From Tenacibaculum pelagium (lineage in GTDB: Bacteria > Bacteroidota > Bacteroidia > Flavobacteriales > Flavobacteriaceae): a stretch of 64,000 nucleotides of DNA. A program made the translations under genes and the position numbers. Shown piece by piece: positions 1 through 9,041 of this stretch. Location of the stretch: NCBI RefSeq assembly GCF_014062345.1, contig NZ_JACGLS010000001.1, positions 62,001 to 126,000 of the forward strand, in the 5' to 3' direction. Each line of letters opens with the position of its first letter. Position 1 is the first letter of the stretch. The notes under the pieces are model-generated. The model saw nothing but the letters and a program-made list of their open reading frames with translations, did no database searches and had not been told where the DNA came from.

Positions 1-76
1 AAAACTTTCTACTTTCTTGAGCTGTGGCTTTTGTAAAAATTATTAATAAAGAGAAGAGTAGTAACTTAAGTTTCAT
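1..76 (-). CDS. Secreted protein, N-terminal fragment cut by the window edge
   Basis: Reading leftwards from an ATG at 76 gives 25 codons beginning MKLKLLLFSLLIIFTKATAQ, a clear Sec signal peptide, followed by ESRKF before the sequence ends. The ATG overlaps the TGA stop of the upstream gene (ATGA at 73-76), so the two are translationally coupled. The residues just after the predicted cleavage site (AQESRKF) match those of the upstream neighbour (AQEKRKF), so this is probably a third member of the same tandem family. The function of the mature part cannot be seen. Confidence 0.7.
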   Translation of the reverse strand, partial: MKLKLLLFSLLIIFTKATAQESRKF

Positions 77-894
77 TCTCGTAAATTTATAATTTTTAAA
101 TAACCTTTGCTTTCTTCTTGTAGTATTTTTATTACATCAATTTTTTTATCATCCTTATATAATTGTTCAATATTTAGAGTATTACAATACTCTAAAAAAT
201 GCAAATAATTTTCTTTTGGAATTTTTAATTCATTAAAAAAGAAACTAGCACCAAATTCAGAGATTAACATTTTAGGAAAATTTTCTTTGAATGCAATTTC
301 TTTTCTGACTCTTCTTTTTTCGGCAGCATGCGCATCTGGTCCAGACCCAAATGAACCACCTACACCAGCAAACTTGGTTGTAGGGTCAGTTTCTTTTCTC
401 ATGTCAGGAGCTTTTGATCTATCAATTTCATCAATAGTATTAATAACAGCTTTTTCAAAATCAATCATAGAAAAATCTAAGGCTCCTTTAGATTTTACTA
501 TCGCAACATCTTCGGGAGTTTGTTTCATATCTCTAGAAAGTATTCCGAATAGATTGTGTTTTTTTAGAGCTACTTCATCCAATTCAATTATATTTCTTTC
601 AAGAATAAAAGAGTTCACTTGCATCCAAAAATGATTAGAATTTACAATAATGATCTTGGTTTTATAACCTACAAATGAAATTTTTAAACTGTCATTCGGT
701 TTCGCTAAAATTCTGAACTCTCCACCTTCATTTGTATAAGTACCTTGATTTGTGTTAGTGTTAATAATGTGCGCATTACTAATTTCAGCGATGTTATCTG
801 TAATTTTAGCGTATAAGAATTTTCTTTTTTCTTGTGCTAAAGATTTTGAAATTATAAATGATAAAATAAAAGTTACGAGTAGTTGTTTTTTCAT
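73..894 (-). CDS. Secreted carboxypeptidase-regulatory-like domain protein
   Basis: 273 residues. Residues 1-21 form a signal peptide ending SLAQ, so the protein is exported. About residues 27-100 resemble the CarboxypepD_reg-like beta-sandwich common in Bacteroidota (AHIINTNTNQGTYTNEGGEF, then SLKISFVGYKT). The rest has no recognised domain; a Gly-rich stretch GVGGSFGSGPDAH lies near residue 177. It lies 4 bases after the preceding paralogue and overlaps the next one by ATGA, so the genes form an operon of related secreted proteins. In larger proteins this domain is the plug-side extension of TonB-dependent receptors, but no receptor barrel is present here. Role unknown. Confidence 0.75.
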   Translation of the reverse strand: MKKQLLVTFILSFIISKSLAQEKRKFLYAKITDNIAEISNAHIINTNTNQGTYTNEGGEFRILAKPNDSLKISFVGYKTKIIIVNSNHFWMQVNSFILERNIIELDEVALKKHNLFGILSRDMKQTPEDVAIVKSKGALDFSMIDFEKAVINTIDEIDRSKAPDMRKETDPTTKFAGVGGSFGSGPDAHAAEKRRVRKEIAFKENFPKMLISEFGASFFFNELKIPKENYLHFLEYCNTLNIEQLYKDDKKIDVIKILQEESKGYLKIINLRE

Positions 895-898
895 GCAA

Positions 899-1678
899 TT
901 ATTTTTGAGTTACTCTGGTATTTTCTTTTTCTATTAAGTAAGGAGAGTTTTTACTGTTATCAATTAAAACTGAAGTTAACTCTAAAAGTTTCTCTTTATA
1001 AAATAAATTCATAATGCCTTTAGAAATACAGTGTTCAATGAATGGATTGATGCTTTCTCTTTTAATTTTTAACTGTTGAACAAAGAAACCATCAGTAAAA
1101 TATTGTCGTATTTTTTTTATGTTTTTATCTTCAGCTTTTAACTTTCGGAGTAATTTTTTCTGTTTTGTTTTTCCGTTTAAAGCATTTATTAATCCAACAA
1201 CACTAAAAGATAAACCAGATTCTATTTCTACGGTATTATCTTTATCTGGTTTTTTAGAATTTGCGTATGGTAGTTTTAATGTTTTTGCATTTACAATTGG
1301 CCCATTATGCGGAAGTATATCTTTATCTATTTCAAAAATTCCTTTTTTCCTTTCAAGAACAACTTCATCTAGCATATAGTTTTTACTATCAAGAAAAATA
1401 TTGATTTTTTTAGTACTAATATTTTTATCAGTTATTGCTTGCTCTTTAAATTCAATATTTAAATGAGATATAATCAGGATATCATTTTTTGAAGCAAGAA
1501 TTTCAAACTTTCCATTCTCGTTTGAAACTGTACCAATGTCTAATTTTTTATTGATGATGTGAACATCTTGCACAGGAATACTGTCCAAATAAATATGCCC
1601 AGAAATAATTTTCTGATTATTCTGAGATAGAATTGTAGAGGTTATAATTGTAAATAATATGAATGCAATTTTTTTCAT
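899..1678 (-). CDS. Secreted carboxypeptidase-regulatory-like domain protein (paralogue)
   Basis: 259 residues with a signal peptide (about residues 1-19, ending ILSQ). Residues about 23-95 form a CarboxypepD_reg-like domain (ISGHIYLDSIPVQDVHIIN, GTVSNENGKFEI). It shares the plan and several motifs with the next gene, including ELDEVAL/MLDEVVL after the domain and an FFVQQL/FFFNEL motif towards the C-terminus, so the pair arose by duplication. First gene of the minus-strand set as far as visible; the stop is 4 bases before the next ATG. Cellular role unknown; probably periplasmic or surface associated. Confidence 0.75.
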   Translation of the reverse strand: MKKIAFILFTIITSTILSQNNQKIISGHIYLDSIPVQDVHIINKKLDIGTVSNENGKFEILASKNDILIISHLNIEFKEQAITDKNISTKKINIFLDSKNYMLDEVVLERKKGIFEIDKDILPHNGPIVNAKTLKLPYANSKKPDKDNTVEIESGLSFSVVGLINALNGKTKQKKLLRKLKAEDKNIKKIRQYFTDGFFVQQLKIKRESINPFIEHCISKGIMNLFYKEKLLELTSVLIDNSKNSPYLIEKENTRVTQK

Positions 1679-1748
1679 CTAACAAATAAACTACCTAACA
1701 GTCTTAAAAATGTTTTAATAGAGTGGTAATTTTTTGTTAATTTGAAGT

Positions 1749-2456
1749 ATGAAGAAATTAATAATCGCAAGCACATCAACAGTTCACGGTAGTGGATATT
1801 TAGAATATATTTTACCACCACTTTCTACTTTTTTTAAAGAAGTAAAAACGATTTTGTTTATTCCGTATGCTCGTCCTGGAGGTATTAGTTATGATGATTA
1901 CACTGAAATAGCTAAAAAGGCATTTAATAAAATTGATAAAAGAGTAATTGGAATTCATGAGTTTGAAAACCCTAAAGAAGCTATAAAACAAGCTGAAGGT
2001 ATTTTTACTGGAGGTGGTAATACTTTTGAATTGGTAAATCAATTGTATAAGAATGATATAGTTGATACTTTAAAAGAAACTGTTGATAGTGGAACCCCAT
2101 ATTTAGGCACAAGTGCCGGAAGTAATATTTGTGGCGTAACGATGATGAATACTAATGACATGCCAATTGTATATCCACCAAGTTTTAAAACGTTAGGTTT
2201 AATTCCGTTTAATATCAATGCACATTATTTAGATCCAATAAAAGGATCTACACATATGGGAGAAACTCGTGAAACAAGAATAAAAGAGTATCATGTTTTT
2301 AATGAAACAGCTGTTTTAGGATTAAGAGAAGGAAGTTGGCTAGAGGTTAAAGGAGAGTCAATAGTACTAAAAGGTAACCTAACAGCAAGATTGTTTAAAA
2401 AAGATAAAACTCCAGTTGAATTAGAAGCGAATAAAGAAATCAATAATTGGTTTTAA
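1749..2456 (+). CDS. pepE: Dipeptidase E (peptidase family S51)
   Basis: 235 residues, close to the usual length of PepE, a cytoplasmic peptidase that cleaves Asp-Xaa dipeptides. The nucleophile elbow GTSAGSN near residue 120 carries the catalytic serine. FTGGGNTF at about residue 85, and NINAHYLDP with its histidine and aspartate, match the S51 family. Full-length with an ATG start. It stands alone, divergent from the secreted-protein operon and convergent with folD, with which it shares a terminator. No sign of transfer. Confidence 0.9.
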   Translation: MKKLIIASTSTVHGSGYLEYILPPLSTFFKEVKTILFIPYARPGGISYDDYTEIAKKAFNKIDKRVIGIHEFENPKEAIKQAEGIFTGGGNTFELVNQLYKNDIVDTLKETVDSGTPYLGTSAGSNICGVTMMNTNDMPIVYPPSFKTLGLIPFNINAHYLDPIKGSTHMGETRETRIKEYHVFNETAVLGLREGSWLEVKGESIVLKGNLTARLFKKDKTPVELEANKEINNWF

Positions 2457-2457
2457 T

Positions 2458-2491
2458 AAAAAAACTCCAAACTAATGTTTGGAGTTTTTTT
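2458..2491. terminator. Bidirectional intrinsic terminator between pepE and folD
   Basis: A 12-bp perfect stem (2461-2472 with 2477-2488, core AACTCCAAAC/GTTTGGAGTT, loop TAAT) is flanked by an A-tract and a T-tract, so it can end transcripts from both sides. Confidence 0.85.
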
Positions 2492-2494
2492 ATT

Positions 2495-3373
2495 TTATGA
2501 GTTTCTCCTATTACAAGCGAGTAATGTATTTTTTAAAAGCATAGCAATTGTCATTGGTCCAACACCACCAGGAACAGGTGTAATGAAACTTGCTTTTTCG
2601 GACACTTCTTTAAAAGCAACGTCACCAACCAAACGGAAACCTCTTTTTTTAGAAGCATCTGCTACACGAGTTATTCCAACATCAATAATAGTTACGTCTT
2701 CTTTAACCATATCAGCTTTTAAGAATTCTGGTATTCCTAAAGCAGCAATGATTATATCTGCTTTTAAAGTTATTTCTTTTAAGTTTTTAGTTCTACTATG
2801 TGTTAAGGTAACAGTAGCGTTACCAACTTTTCTTTTTTGAGCAAGTAAAATACTCATTGGGCTACCTACAATATGACTACGTCCAATAACGACAACATTC
2901 TTTCCGCTAGTTTCTACATTGTAACGATCTAATAATTCTAAAATTCCGAAAGGAGTAGCAGAGATAAAAGTAGGTAGATTTAAAGCCATTTTACCCACAT
3001 TTGTTGGATGAAATCCATCTACATCCTTATCAGGATCTATCGCCATTAAAATCTTTTGTTCATCAATATGATCGGGTAGAGGTAACTGAACTATAAATCC
3101 GTCAATCTCTTTATCTACATTTAAAATAGCAATTTCGTTTAACAATTCTTCTTCGGTTGTATCTTCAGAAAGTCTTATTAAAGTTGATTCAAATCCAACG
3201 CGTTCGCAAGCTTTTACTTTTGCATTAACATAGGTTAAACTTGCTCCGTCGTTACCAACTATAATGGCTGCTAAATGAGGTGTCTTTTTCTCGTTACTTT
3301 TTAATTCTGATACTTCAAGAGCAATTTCTTCTTTAATATCTGCGGATGTTTTTTTACCGTCTAGTAAAATCAT
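2495..3373 (-). CDS. folD: Bifunctional methylenetetrahydrofolate dehydrogenase/cyclohydrolase FolD
   Basis: 292 residues from the ATG at 3373 ([10 protein letters not shown]). An in-frame ATG further upstream at 3445 would add 24 residues that run through the ffh terminator hairpin, so it is rejected. FolD interconverts 5,10-methylene-, methenyl- and 10-formyl-tetrahydrofolate in the cytosol. Family signatures are present: YVNAK at residues 48-52 with the catalytic lysine, VQLPLPDHI, the nucleotide-binding GRSHIVGSP, and [11 protein letters not shown] near the C-terminus. It lies downstream of ffh on the same strand, but a strong terminator separates the two. Confidence 0.95.
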   Translation of the reverse strand: MILLDGKKTSADIKEEIALEVSELKSNEKKTPHLAAIIVGNDGASLTYVNAKVKACERVGFESTLIRLSEDTTEEELLNEIAILNVDKEIDGFIVQLPLPDHIDEQKILMAIDPDKDVDGFHPTNVGKMALNLPTFISATPFGILELLDRYNVETSGKNVVVIGRSHIVGSPMSILLAQKRKVGNATVTLTHSRTKNLKEITLKADIIIAALGIPEFLKADMVKEDVTIIDVGITRVADASKKRGFRLVGDVAFKEVSEKASFITPVPGGVGPMTIAMLLKNTLLACNRRNS

Positions 3374-3411
3374 TGTTGTTGTGTTGTTGTGTGTTTGTTG
3401 AGTTGTGTATA

Positions 3412-3440
3412 TAAAAAAAGAGAAGCCGAAGCCTCTCTTT
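3412..3440 (-). terminator. Intrinsic terminator of ffh
   Basis: On the minus strand AAGAGAGGC - TTCG - GCTTCTCTT (3439 down to 3418) forms a 9-bp stem with one G-T pair and a stable TTCG tetraloop, followed by a run of seven T. It ends 5 bases after the ffh stop codon. Confidence 0.9.
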
Positions 3441-3444
3441 TGCA

Positions 3445-4773
3445 TTATCTCATGCCTTTCATCATTTGCATCATTTTTCTTCCGCCGCCACCTTGCATCA
3501 TCTTCATCATCTTGCTCATTTGGTCAAATTGCTTCATTAATTGATTTACTTCTTGCACTGATGTACCAGAACCTTTTGCAATTCTTTTTTTACGGCTTGC
3601 ATTTATCGTAGTCGGTGTGCTTCTTTCTACTGGAGTCATCGATTGAATGATTGCTTCAATTCCTTTAAAAGCATCGTCATCAATATCTACATCTTTCATG
3701 GCTTTACCAGCACCAGGAATCATTCCAACTAAATCTTTCATGCTACCCATCTTTTTGATTTGTTGAATCTGATTTAAGAAATCATCAAAACCAAACTGAT
3801 TTTTAGCAATCTTCTTTTGTAATTTTCTAGCTTCGTCTTCGTCGTATTGTTCTTGAGCACGTTCTACTAACGAGATAACATCTCCCATTCCTAAAATACG
3901 ATCAGCCATACGATCAGGGTGGAATACATCAATAGCATCCATCTTTTCACCTGTACCGATAAATTTAATAGGCTTGTCTACTACTGTTTTAATAGATAAT
4001 GCAGCCCCACCACGAGTATCACCATCTAATTTAGTAAGTATAACCCCATCAAAATTTAAAACATCATTAAAGGCTTTAGCTGTGTTTACGGCATCTTGCC
4101 CTGTCATAGAATCTACAACAAATAATGTTTCTTGCGGCGTAACAGCTTTGTGAATGTTAGAAATTTCATTCATCATTTCTTCATCAACAGCTAAACGACC
4201 AGCGGTATCAATAATTACCACATTTTTGCTATTCGCTTTTGCATGTTTAATTGCGTTTAATGAAATTTCAACAGGATTTTGGTTTCCTTCTTCCGCATAA
4301 ACCTCTACACCAATTTGTTCGCCAACTACACGTAACTGATTAATAGCGGCAGGACGATAAATATCACAACCAACTAATAAAACATTCTTAGATTTTTTAG
4401 TTTTTAAGAAGTTAGCAAGCTTACCAGAAAAAGTAGTTTTACCAGAACCCTGTAAACCAGACATTAAAATTACAGTTGGAGATCCCCCTAAATTAATACC
4501 AACAGTATCACCACCCATTAATTCGGTTAATTCGTCTTTAACCAATTTAACCATTAATTGCCCTGGATTTAATGTAGTTAATACATCTTGACCAAGAGCT
4601 TTTTGTTGTACTGTTTTAGTAAATTGTTTAGCTATCTTAAAGTTAACATCGGCATCTAATAAAGCTCTACGAACTTCTTTTAGAGTTTCTGCAACGTTAA
4701 CTTCGGTAATTTTCCCGTGTCCTTTTAGCGTATGTAACGCTTTATCTAACTTTTCGCTTAAATTATTAAACAT
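3445..4773 (-). CDS. ffh: Signal recognition particle GTPase Ffh/SRP54
   Basis: 442 residues, normal for bacterial Ffh. It binds SRP RNA and signal sequences and delivers nascent membrane proteins to FtsY. Order of domains: N-terminal helical bundle (1-90), GTPase G domain with the P-loop GLQGSGKTT (106-114), DTAGR (189-193) and [10 protein letters not shown] (247-256), then the C-terminal methionine-rich M domain ending in [29 protein letters not shown] promoter box lies about 25 bases upstream. The SRP RNA gene was not found in the window. Confidence 0.97.
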   Translation of the reverse strand: MFNNLSEKLDKALHTLKGHGKITEVNVAETLKEVRRALLDADVNFKIAKQFTKTVQQKALGQDVLTTLNPGQLMVKLVKDELTELMGGDTVGINLGGSPTVILMSGLQGSGKTTFSGKLANFLKTKKSKNVLLVGCDIYRPAAINQLRVVGEQIGVEVYAEEGNQNPVEISLNAIKHAKANSKNVVIIDTAGRLAVDEEMMNEISNIHKAVTPQETLFVVDSMTGQDAVNTAKAFNDVLNFDGVILTKLDGDTRGGAALSIKTVVDKPIKFIGTGEKMDAIDVFHPDRMADRILGMGDVISLVERAQEQYDEDEARKLQKKIAKNQFGFDDFLNQIQQIKKMGSMKDLVGMIPGAGKAMKDVDIDDDAFKGIEAIIQSMTPVERSTPTTINASRKKRIAKGSGTSVQEVNQLMKQFDQMSKMMKMMQGGGGRKMMQMMKGMR

Positions 4774-4797
4774 GTATCGGCTTCATTTTTAGAGGCA

Positions 4798-4805
4798 CAA
4801 ATATA
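4798..4805 (-). promoter_or_regulatory. Putative promoter -7 box for ffh
   Basis: TATATTTG on the minus strand matches the Bacteroidota consensus TAnnTTTG exactly and lies 24 bases upstream of the ffh ATG. No clear -33 TTG at the expected distance. Confidence 0.5.
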
Positions 4806-4870
4806 AGAATTTTGTTGATAGATTCTGGCTTTTTTTTAAGCTCTTTATGAGGTTGTTAACTTTAATAAGG

Positions 4871-5395
4871 TTAGTGTTTCTCTTTTAAAATTGTAGCATG
4901 ATGCTCTGTATGATAAGCTGTCCACATAATAATTTCACGCACAGGCATTTTACCAATTAAAGGATGTGGTAAAATCAAGTTATCTAGATATTTATCTTTC
5001 CATTTATTCGTTTTATGTTGCAATTTTTTATTTTGTATTTGTAGTGTATTAAGTAGTTGTTGATACTTCTTTTGATCTGGAGTTTTTACCCCAATATTAA
5101 ACTCTCTTGCTTTATCTTGATTTTTAGACAACTTTTCTTGATAACGATTTACGACATCATTATAAGCTCTAACTTCTCTATTTGAGTTTCCGAATTTATA
5201 TTTTAATATGAATTTAGGAAAACTTAAAGCATGATTTACTTGTTTAATCGAATCTACTAAATGATCTATATGCTGTCCCGTTGTCCATTTACCTTGAGGT
5301 CCTTTATTAAAACTATCCTCAGGTTGATCTTCTAGCCAGTTAAATAACTTTTGGTGTTTTTCTTCTAATAAATCGATTATAGCTTCTTTGTTCAT
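4871..5395 (-). CDS. DinB-like four-helix metal-binding protein
   Basis: 174 residues. It has the pattern of the DinB/YfiT superfamily, small cytoplasmic four-helix proteins with three metal-binding histidines: GQHIDHLVDSI near residue 42 and YHTEHHATILK at the C-terminus provide the histidines. Many relatives are thiol-dependent transferases; bacillithiol is a plausible co-substrate since bshA is in this window, but that is inference. It is followed 36 bases downstream, on the far side of its start, by the DoxX-like gene on the same strand. Substrate unknown. Confidence 0.7.
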   Translation of the reverse strand: MNKEAIIDLLEEKHQKLFNWLEDQPEDSFNKGPQGKWTTGQHIDHLVDSIKQVNHALSFPKFILKYKFGNSNREVRAYNDVVNRYQEKLSKNQDKAREFNIGVKTPDQKKYQQLLNTLQIQNKKLQHKTNKWKDKYLDNLILPHPLIGKMPVREIIMWTAYHTEHHATILKEKH

Positions 5396-5431
5396 TCTCT
5401 ATAAGTTAAAAGTTAAATATACAAAGAATAA

Positions 5432-6034
5432 TTAGTATAGTTTTCTTCTTTTATAACCAATAATCAACCCAATTAATCCAATAATCGGAAAACTAATAAA
5501 TAAAGGCATTAGAGCTGTTGTACTAATTATAAACTTAACACTGATTGTAGCTATAAAGAAAATTATTCCTAAGATGATCCAAATAGAATCATGTTCTAAC
5601 CTTTTTTTATCTGAAGCAGTTGGTTTCTTGTTTACTAATACTTTTAACGAATCCCAATCCCAGAATAATAATAGAATAGTTGCCAATAGCATAAGTCCTG
5701 TAATAATTGGTGTTCCATTAAAATCATACGAAATAGTAATTATAAAAACGTTAGCTATGATTGGTAAAAACATCACAGCTCCTAATTTTGGATAACGTTG
5801 GGTGATTAATAATGAACCAGCAACTAATTGAACGAAACCTAGAAATTTCCAGTATATACCAGACAGATATAAAGTTTCAAAAAAATGCCATGCGCTGTTA
5901 ATTGGACTTTCAGCTCCGCTTTCAGCAGTGAAACGCAACCCTTGTAGTTTAACAATACTAGCAAAAATAAATGCAAATCCGATTAAATAGCGAGTGTAAA
6001 TGATAAATAACTGTGCCCAAGTATTTTGTTTCAT
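5432..6034 (-). CDS. DoxX-like integral membrane protein
   Basis: 200 residues from the ATG at 6034 (MKQNTWAQLFIIYTRYLIGF); an upstream in-frame ATG at 6079 is possible but adds an unconserved-looking tail. Several hydrophobic segments are visible: residues about 10-30, a pair around 65-105, one near 115, and two at the C-terminus (IWIILGIIFFIATISV, LFISFPIIGLIGLIIGY). The first segment with FAFIFASIVKLQG resembles the DoxX/DoxD-like family of small inner-membrane proteins. No catalytic residues are recognisable. Located between two DinB-fold genes. Confidence 0.6.
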   Translation of the reverse strand: MKQNTWAQLFIIYTRYLIGFAFIFASIVKLQGLRFTAESGAESPINSAWHFFETLYLSGIYWKFLGFVQLVAGSLLITQRYPKLGAVMFLPIIANVFIITISYDFNGTPIITGLMLLATILLLFWDWDSLKVLVNKKPTASDKKRLEHDSIWIILGIIFFIATISVKFIISTTALMPLFISFPIIGLIGLIIGYKRRKLY

Positions 6035-6097
6035 CAGAATAAGTTTTAGTAGTTTAGTTATTCTGAAGACGATAGACACATAAAAATGTTACCTAAT

Positions 6098-6652
6098 TTA
6101 TAAGTCATCAGTAAAATGAACTCTTTTTTTTTCTTTAGAAAATTTATCGGAATTATATTCTTTTGAGGTGCCTTTTGCTACCGATAATGTTTTCCATTTA
6201 TCACCCAATAAAAGCTTACCTAAAAAAACAATTTGACCTATGTGATATGAATAATGGCATAGTTGTCTGTTAATGGCTTCTGTTACTGTATGTCCATGAT
6301 TTCTGATATAAACAATGGTATCTTTATTCTCTTCATCAATAGAGTTTATAGCTTTAAATAAACATTCCCATCCCATTTCCCAGTAAGCAATAACTTCTTC
6401 TTTAGATGTAAATGAATTGATAAATTCATCATCTCTATTACGCCATTCTTTTTCTCCATCTTCAGTTAAAAAATTGGTCCAACGAGATTTCATATTTCCA
6501 GCGATATGTTTTACAATAATAGCAATAGAATTATCATCAATATTTGATAACCAGAAAAACTGATCATCTGTTAATTGAGCAAAGGTTTTATCACCTAATA
6601 GTTTATAATATTCAAATTGTTTTTTTACACTTGGTAAGTAAGATGCATCCAT
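6098..6652 (-). CDS. DUF1572/DinB-superfamily protein
   Basis: 184 residues, cytoplasmic. Belongs to the DUF1572 branch of the DinB four-helix superfamily: IIVKHIAGNMKSRWTNFLT..DGE, WECLFKAINSI, and the histidine-rich HYSYHIGQIVFLGKLL. It is clearly paralogous to the gene at 39729-40268, sharing the motifs RWT(N/D)F, NRDDEF/NRDQEF and YHIGQI. A terminator of the upstream msrB gene lies immediately before its ATG, so it needs its own promoter. Enzymatic role unknown. Confidence 0.75.
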   Translation of the reverse strand: MDASYLPSVKKQFEYYKLLGDKTFAQLTDDQFFWLSNIDDNSIAIIVKHIAGNMKSRWTNFLTEDGEKEWRNRDDEFINSFTSKEEVIAYWEMGWECLFKAINSIDEENKDTIVYIRNHGHTVTEAINRQLCHYSYHIGQIVFLGKLLLGDKWKTLSVAKGTSKEYNSDKFSKEKKRVHFTDDL

Positions 6653-6679
6653 AAAAAAAAGCTGATATTTAAATCAGCT
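6653..6679 (-). terminator. Intrinsic terminator of msrB
   Basis: On the minus strand AGCTGAT (6679-6673) pairs with ATCAGCT (6666-6660) across a 6-base loop, followed by a T-tract that runs up to the next gene's ATG. Confidence 0.8.
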
Positions 6680-6702
6680 CTAAGTTACAATATTTTAATA
6701 AA

Positions 6703-7170
6703 TTATTTCTTTGGAATAAACTCTAATGCGGCTCCATTTATACAATGTCGTTCTCCTGTAGTTTCTCTAGGACCGTCGTTAAAAGAATGCCCTAAATGAC
6801 CGCCACAAGTATTACATTTTAATTCAGTACGAGCATATCCAATTTTATAATCAACATCTAATTCAACATTGTTTTTTATGGCTCTATCAAAAGAAGGCCA
6901 CCCAGAACGAGAATCATATTTATGATCTGATTTATACAAAGGTGTTCTACATGCAGCACACACGTAAATTCCTTTTTTATAGTTTTTATTTAAAGAGCTA
7001 GAATTTCTATGTTCAGTGCCAGCTTCTCTAAGAATATAATATTGTTTAGGAGTTAATAGTTTTTTCCATTCTTTATTGGTTTTTGAAACCTTGTACGTTT
7101 TTTTGCTTTGAGCGTTTCCTGAAAAATTAAATAAAAAAGTTAAAATAAATATTGATAAAAGTCTTTTCAT
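6703..7170 (-). CDS. msrB: Exported peptide-methionine (R)-S-oxide reductase MsrB
   Basis: 155 residues. It reduces methionine-R-sulfoxide in oxidised proteins. Zinc-site cysteines are C71/C74 (CAAC) and C119/C122 (CNTC), and the catalytic cysteine is C143 in RHCIN. Other family motifs are SRSGWPSF and LGHSFNDGP. Unlike cytosolic MsrB, it carries an N-terminal signal peptide (residues 1-21, ending GNAQ), so it probably repairs periplasmic or surface proteins. It begins 3 bases after the stop of the upstream alpha/beta hydrolase gene, implying co-transcription. Confidence 0.92.
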   Translation of the reverse strand: MKRLLSIFILTFLFNFSGNAQSKKTYKVSKTNKEWKKLLTPKQYYILREAGTEHRNSSSLNKNYKKGIYVCAACRTPLYKSDHKYDSRSGWPSFDRAIKNNVELDVDYKIGYARTELKCNTCGGHLGHSFNDGPRETTGERHCINGAALEFIPKK

Positions 7171-7172
7171 GC

Positions 7173-8039
7173 TTACTGAGTAATAAAATCCACAATACTG
7201 GAAGTTACCTTTTGATTACGTAAGATTTTGGTATGTCCTAATCCGTTAGTAATTAAAAGTTTTCCATTTTGTAGATTTTGACGTATTTGTATAGCACTAC
7301 TTACAGGAACATCTCCATCATTTGAGTCATGAACAACTAGCGTAGGTATCGTGACCTTTTTAGCAACTACACTAGAAGAATGTAAATCAATATCTGTTTT
7401 CCATTGATTATCAAATCCGTTCTTTATTTTTTTTGCTACAATTGGTTTAACCTTTAAGTTGTTTATGAAATTTAAAATAACTTCAGAAATTTTATCTGCT
7501 GAACCTACAGTAACTAACTTTTTAATTTCAAAGTCTTCTGCTATAGCATTTAGTAGGCACATGCCTCCAAATGAATGTCCAACTGCAGCATCAAAAGGAC
7601 CAAATTGCTTGTTAATTTCTTCAATTGTATCTAAAAATTCAGGCATCATGGTAGTTTTTCCTGTTGATTCTCCATGAGAAGGACCATCGAAAGAAATAAC
7701 CATATATCCTTTTTCGAGTAATTTATCGGCAATCATAAATAATTGTGTACTTCTTCCTGCCCATCCATGAACTAATAAAACTTTCTTTTGAGAATATCCG
7801 TAAGATAAAACTTGTATTTCTTTTGATATAGCTGGTACGGTTATTGTTTTCTTTTGTGCACTCTCTAACATTACCTTTTCTCTTTTAGGCATTGAAAATT
7901 TTACAGGAGTAATAAAAAGTTTTGTGCCAAATTTAGCAGCTAATGAAGTGGAAAAAAACTGTAAGGCTTTAGCAATTGCAATAACTGATTTTGGTATAGT
8001 TAAGCTAGGAGGTAATATTTTTGAATTTTTAAAATTCAT
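7173..8039 (-). CDS. Alpha/beta hydrolase
   Basis: 288 residues. It has the alpha/beta-hydrolase fold: HGWAGRS (about 91) at the oxyanion position, SFDGPSHGES, the nucleophile elbow GHSFGG with Ser156, an acid-bearing VVHDSNDGDVP, and the catalytic histidine in GLGHTKIL near the C-terminus. It starts with a hydrophobic but not clearly cleavable N-terminus (ITPVKF region follows). Probably an esterase-like enzyme; substrate unknown. First gene of a two-gene unit with msrB; divergent from the M48 peptidase gene. Confidence 0.8.
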   Translation of the reverse strand: MNFKNSKILPPSLTIPKSVIAIAKALQFFSTSLAAKFGTKLFITPVKFSMPKREKVMLESAQKKTITVPAISKEIQVLSYGYSQKKVLLVHGWAGRSTQLFMIADKLLEKGYMVISFDGPSHGESTGKTTMMPEFLDTIEEINKQFGPFDAAVGHSFGGMCLLNAIAEDFEIKKLVTVGSADKISEVILNFINNLKVKPIVAKKIKNGFDNQWKTDIDLHSSSVVAKKVTIPTLVVHDSNDGDVPVSSAIQIRQNLQNGKLLITNGLGHTKILRNQKVTSSIVDFITQ

Positions 8040-8164
8040 AAAAATAGATTTTTAAGATAAAGATAGAATTTGTAATTTTAAAGACACAATATGTTTGTTA
8101 AAATGTGACATTTTTTTAAATCTGTGTCATAATAACATAACTGAAATTAATAAAAACATAAAAA

Positions 8165-8971
8165 ATGAAAAGAATTATAGCTTTAGCATTTCTAGCAGTA
8201 TTTTTAGTAGACTGTAGTACAGTACCTATTACGGGTAGGAAAAGAGTAAACTTTGTTAGTGATGCCCAAATATTACCAGCAAGTTTTGCTCAATATCAAG
8301 GTTTTTTAAAAGAAAATAAATTATCAACTAATGTTACAGAAACAAATGAAGTAAAAAGCGTTGGTAAAAGAATTGCATCCGCTGTAGATAGATTTATGAG
8401 AGCCAATGGTATGCAAGCTGAAGCAAATTCTTATAAGTGGGAATTTAATTTAGTAGAAGATAATACAGTAAATGCTTGGTGTTTACCTGGAGGTAAAGTA
8501 GTTTTTTATACAGGTATTATGCCTATTTGTGCGAATCAGAATGGTGTAGCAGCTGTTATGGGGCACGAAATTGCGCATGCTTTTGCTAAGCATGGTCAAG
8601 AGCGTATGTCTTCAGCACAAATGCAACAAATAGGAGGGTTGGCTGTAGCTTTAGGTACCCAAAATAGCAAAAAATCGCAGTTATGGAATATGGCTTACGG
8701 TATTGGTTCGCAAGTAGGAATGCTAGCATTTAGTAGAACTCATGAAACCGAAGCAGATAAATTGGGTTTAGTATTTATGGTAATGGCTGGTTATGACGGA
8801 AATGAAGCTGCTGAAGTATGGGTTCGTATGAGTCAAAGAGCAGGATCTAAAAATGCTCCACCAGAATTTTTAAGTACACACCCATCTAACCAAACAAGAA
8901 TTCAAACATTAAGAGCTTTCTTACCTGAAGCTAAAAGGTTAGCTGCTAAATACAATGCAACAAGGAATTAA
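8165..8971 (+). CDS. M48 family zinc metalloprotease, lipoprotein
   Basis: 268 residues. A lipoprotein signal peptide ends at Cys17 (FLVDCS), giving a membrane-anchored, probably periplasmic protein. The zinc motif HEIAH is at 134-138 with the third ligand in HETEADKLG about 65 residues later, typical of M48 (Ste24/Oma1/LoiP-type) proteases that clear misfolded envelope proteins. STHPSNQTRI near the end is also conserved in the family. Single gene with its own terminator. Confidence 0.9.
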   Translation: MKRIIALAFLAVFLVDCSTVPITGRKRVNFVSDAQILPASFAQYQGFLKENKLSTNVTETNEVKSVGKRIASAVDRFMRANGMQAEANSYKWEFNLVEDNTVNAWCLPGGKVVFYTGIMPICANQNGVAAVMGHEIAHAFAKHGQERMSSAQMQQIGGLAVALGTQNSKKSQLWNMAYGIGSQVGMLAFSRTHETEADKLGLVFMVMAGYDGNEAAEVWVRMSQRAGSKNAPPEFLSTHPSNQTRIQTLRAFLPEAKRLAAKYNATRN

Positions 8972-8999
8972 GTAGTACAATAAATTTATAGTATATTGC

Positions 9000-9030
9000 A
9001 AACCGTTCATTTTTAATGAACGGTTTTTTT
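9000..9030 (+). terminator. Intrinsic terminator of the M48 protease gene
   Basis: A 12-bp perfect stem AAACCGTTCATT / AATGAACGGTTT (9000-9011 with 9015-9026) is followed by a T-run. Confidence 0.9.
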
Positions 9031-9041
9031 ATTCAATATAT

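Noticed and set aside
3373..3445. N-terminal extension of FolD to the ATG at 3445
   Set aside because: The extension reads through the ffh terminator hairpin and lacks family similarity; FolD proteins start at the MILLDGKK position.
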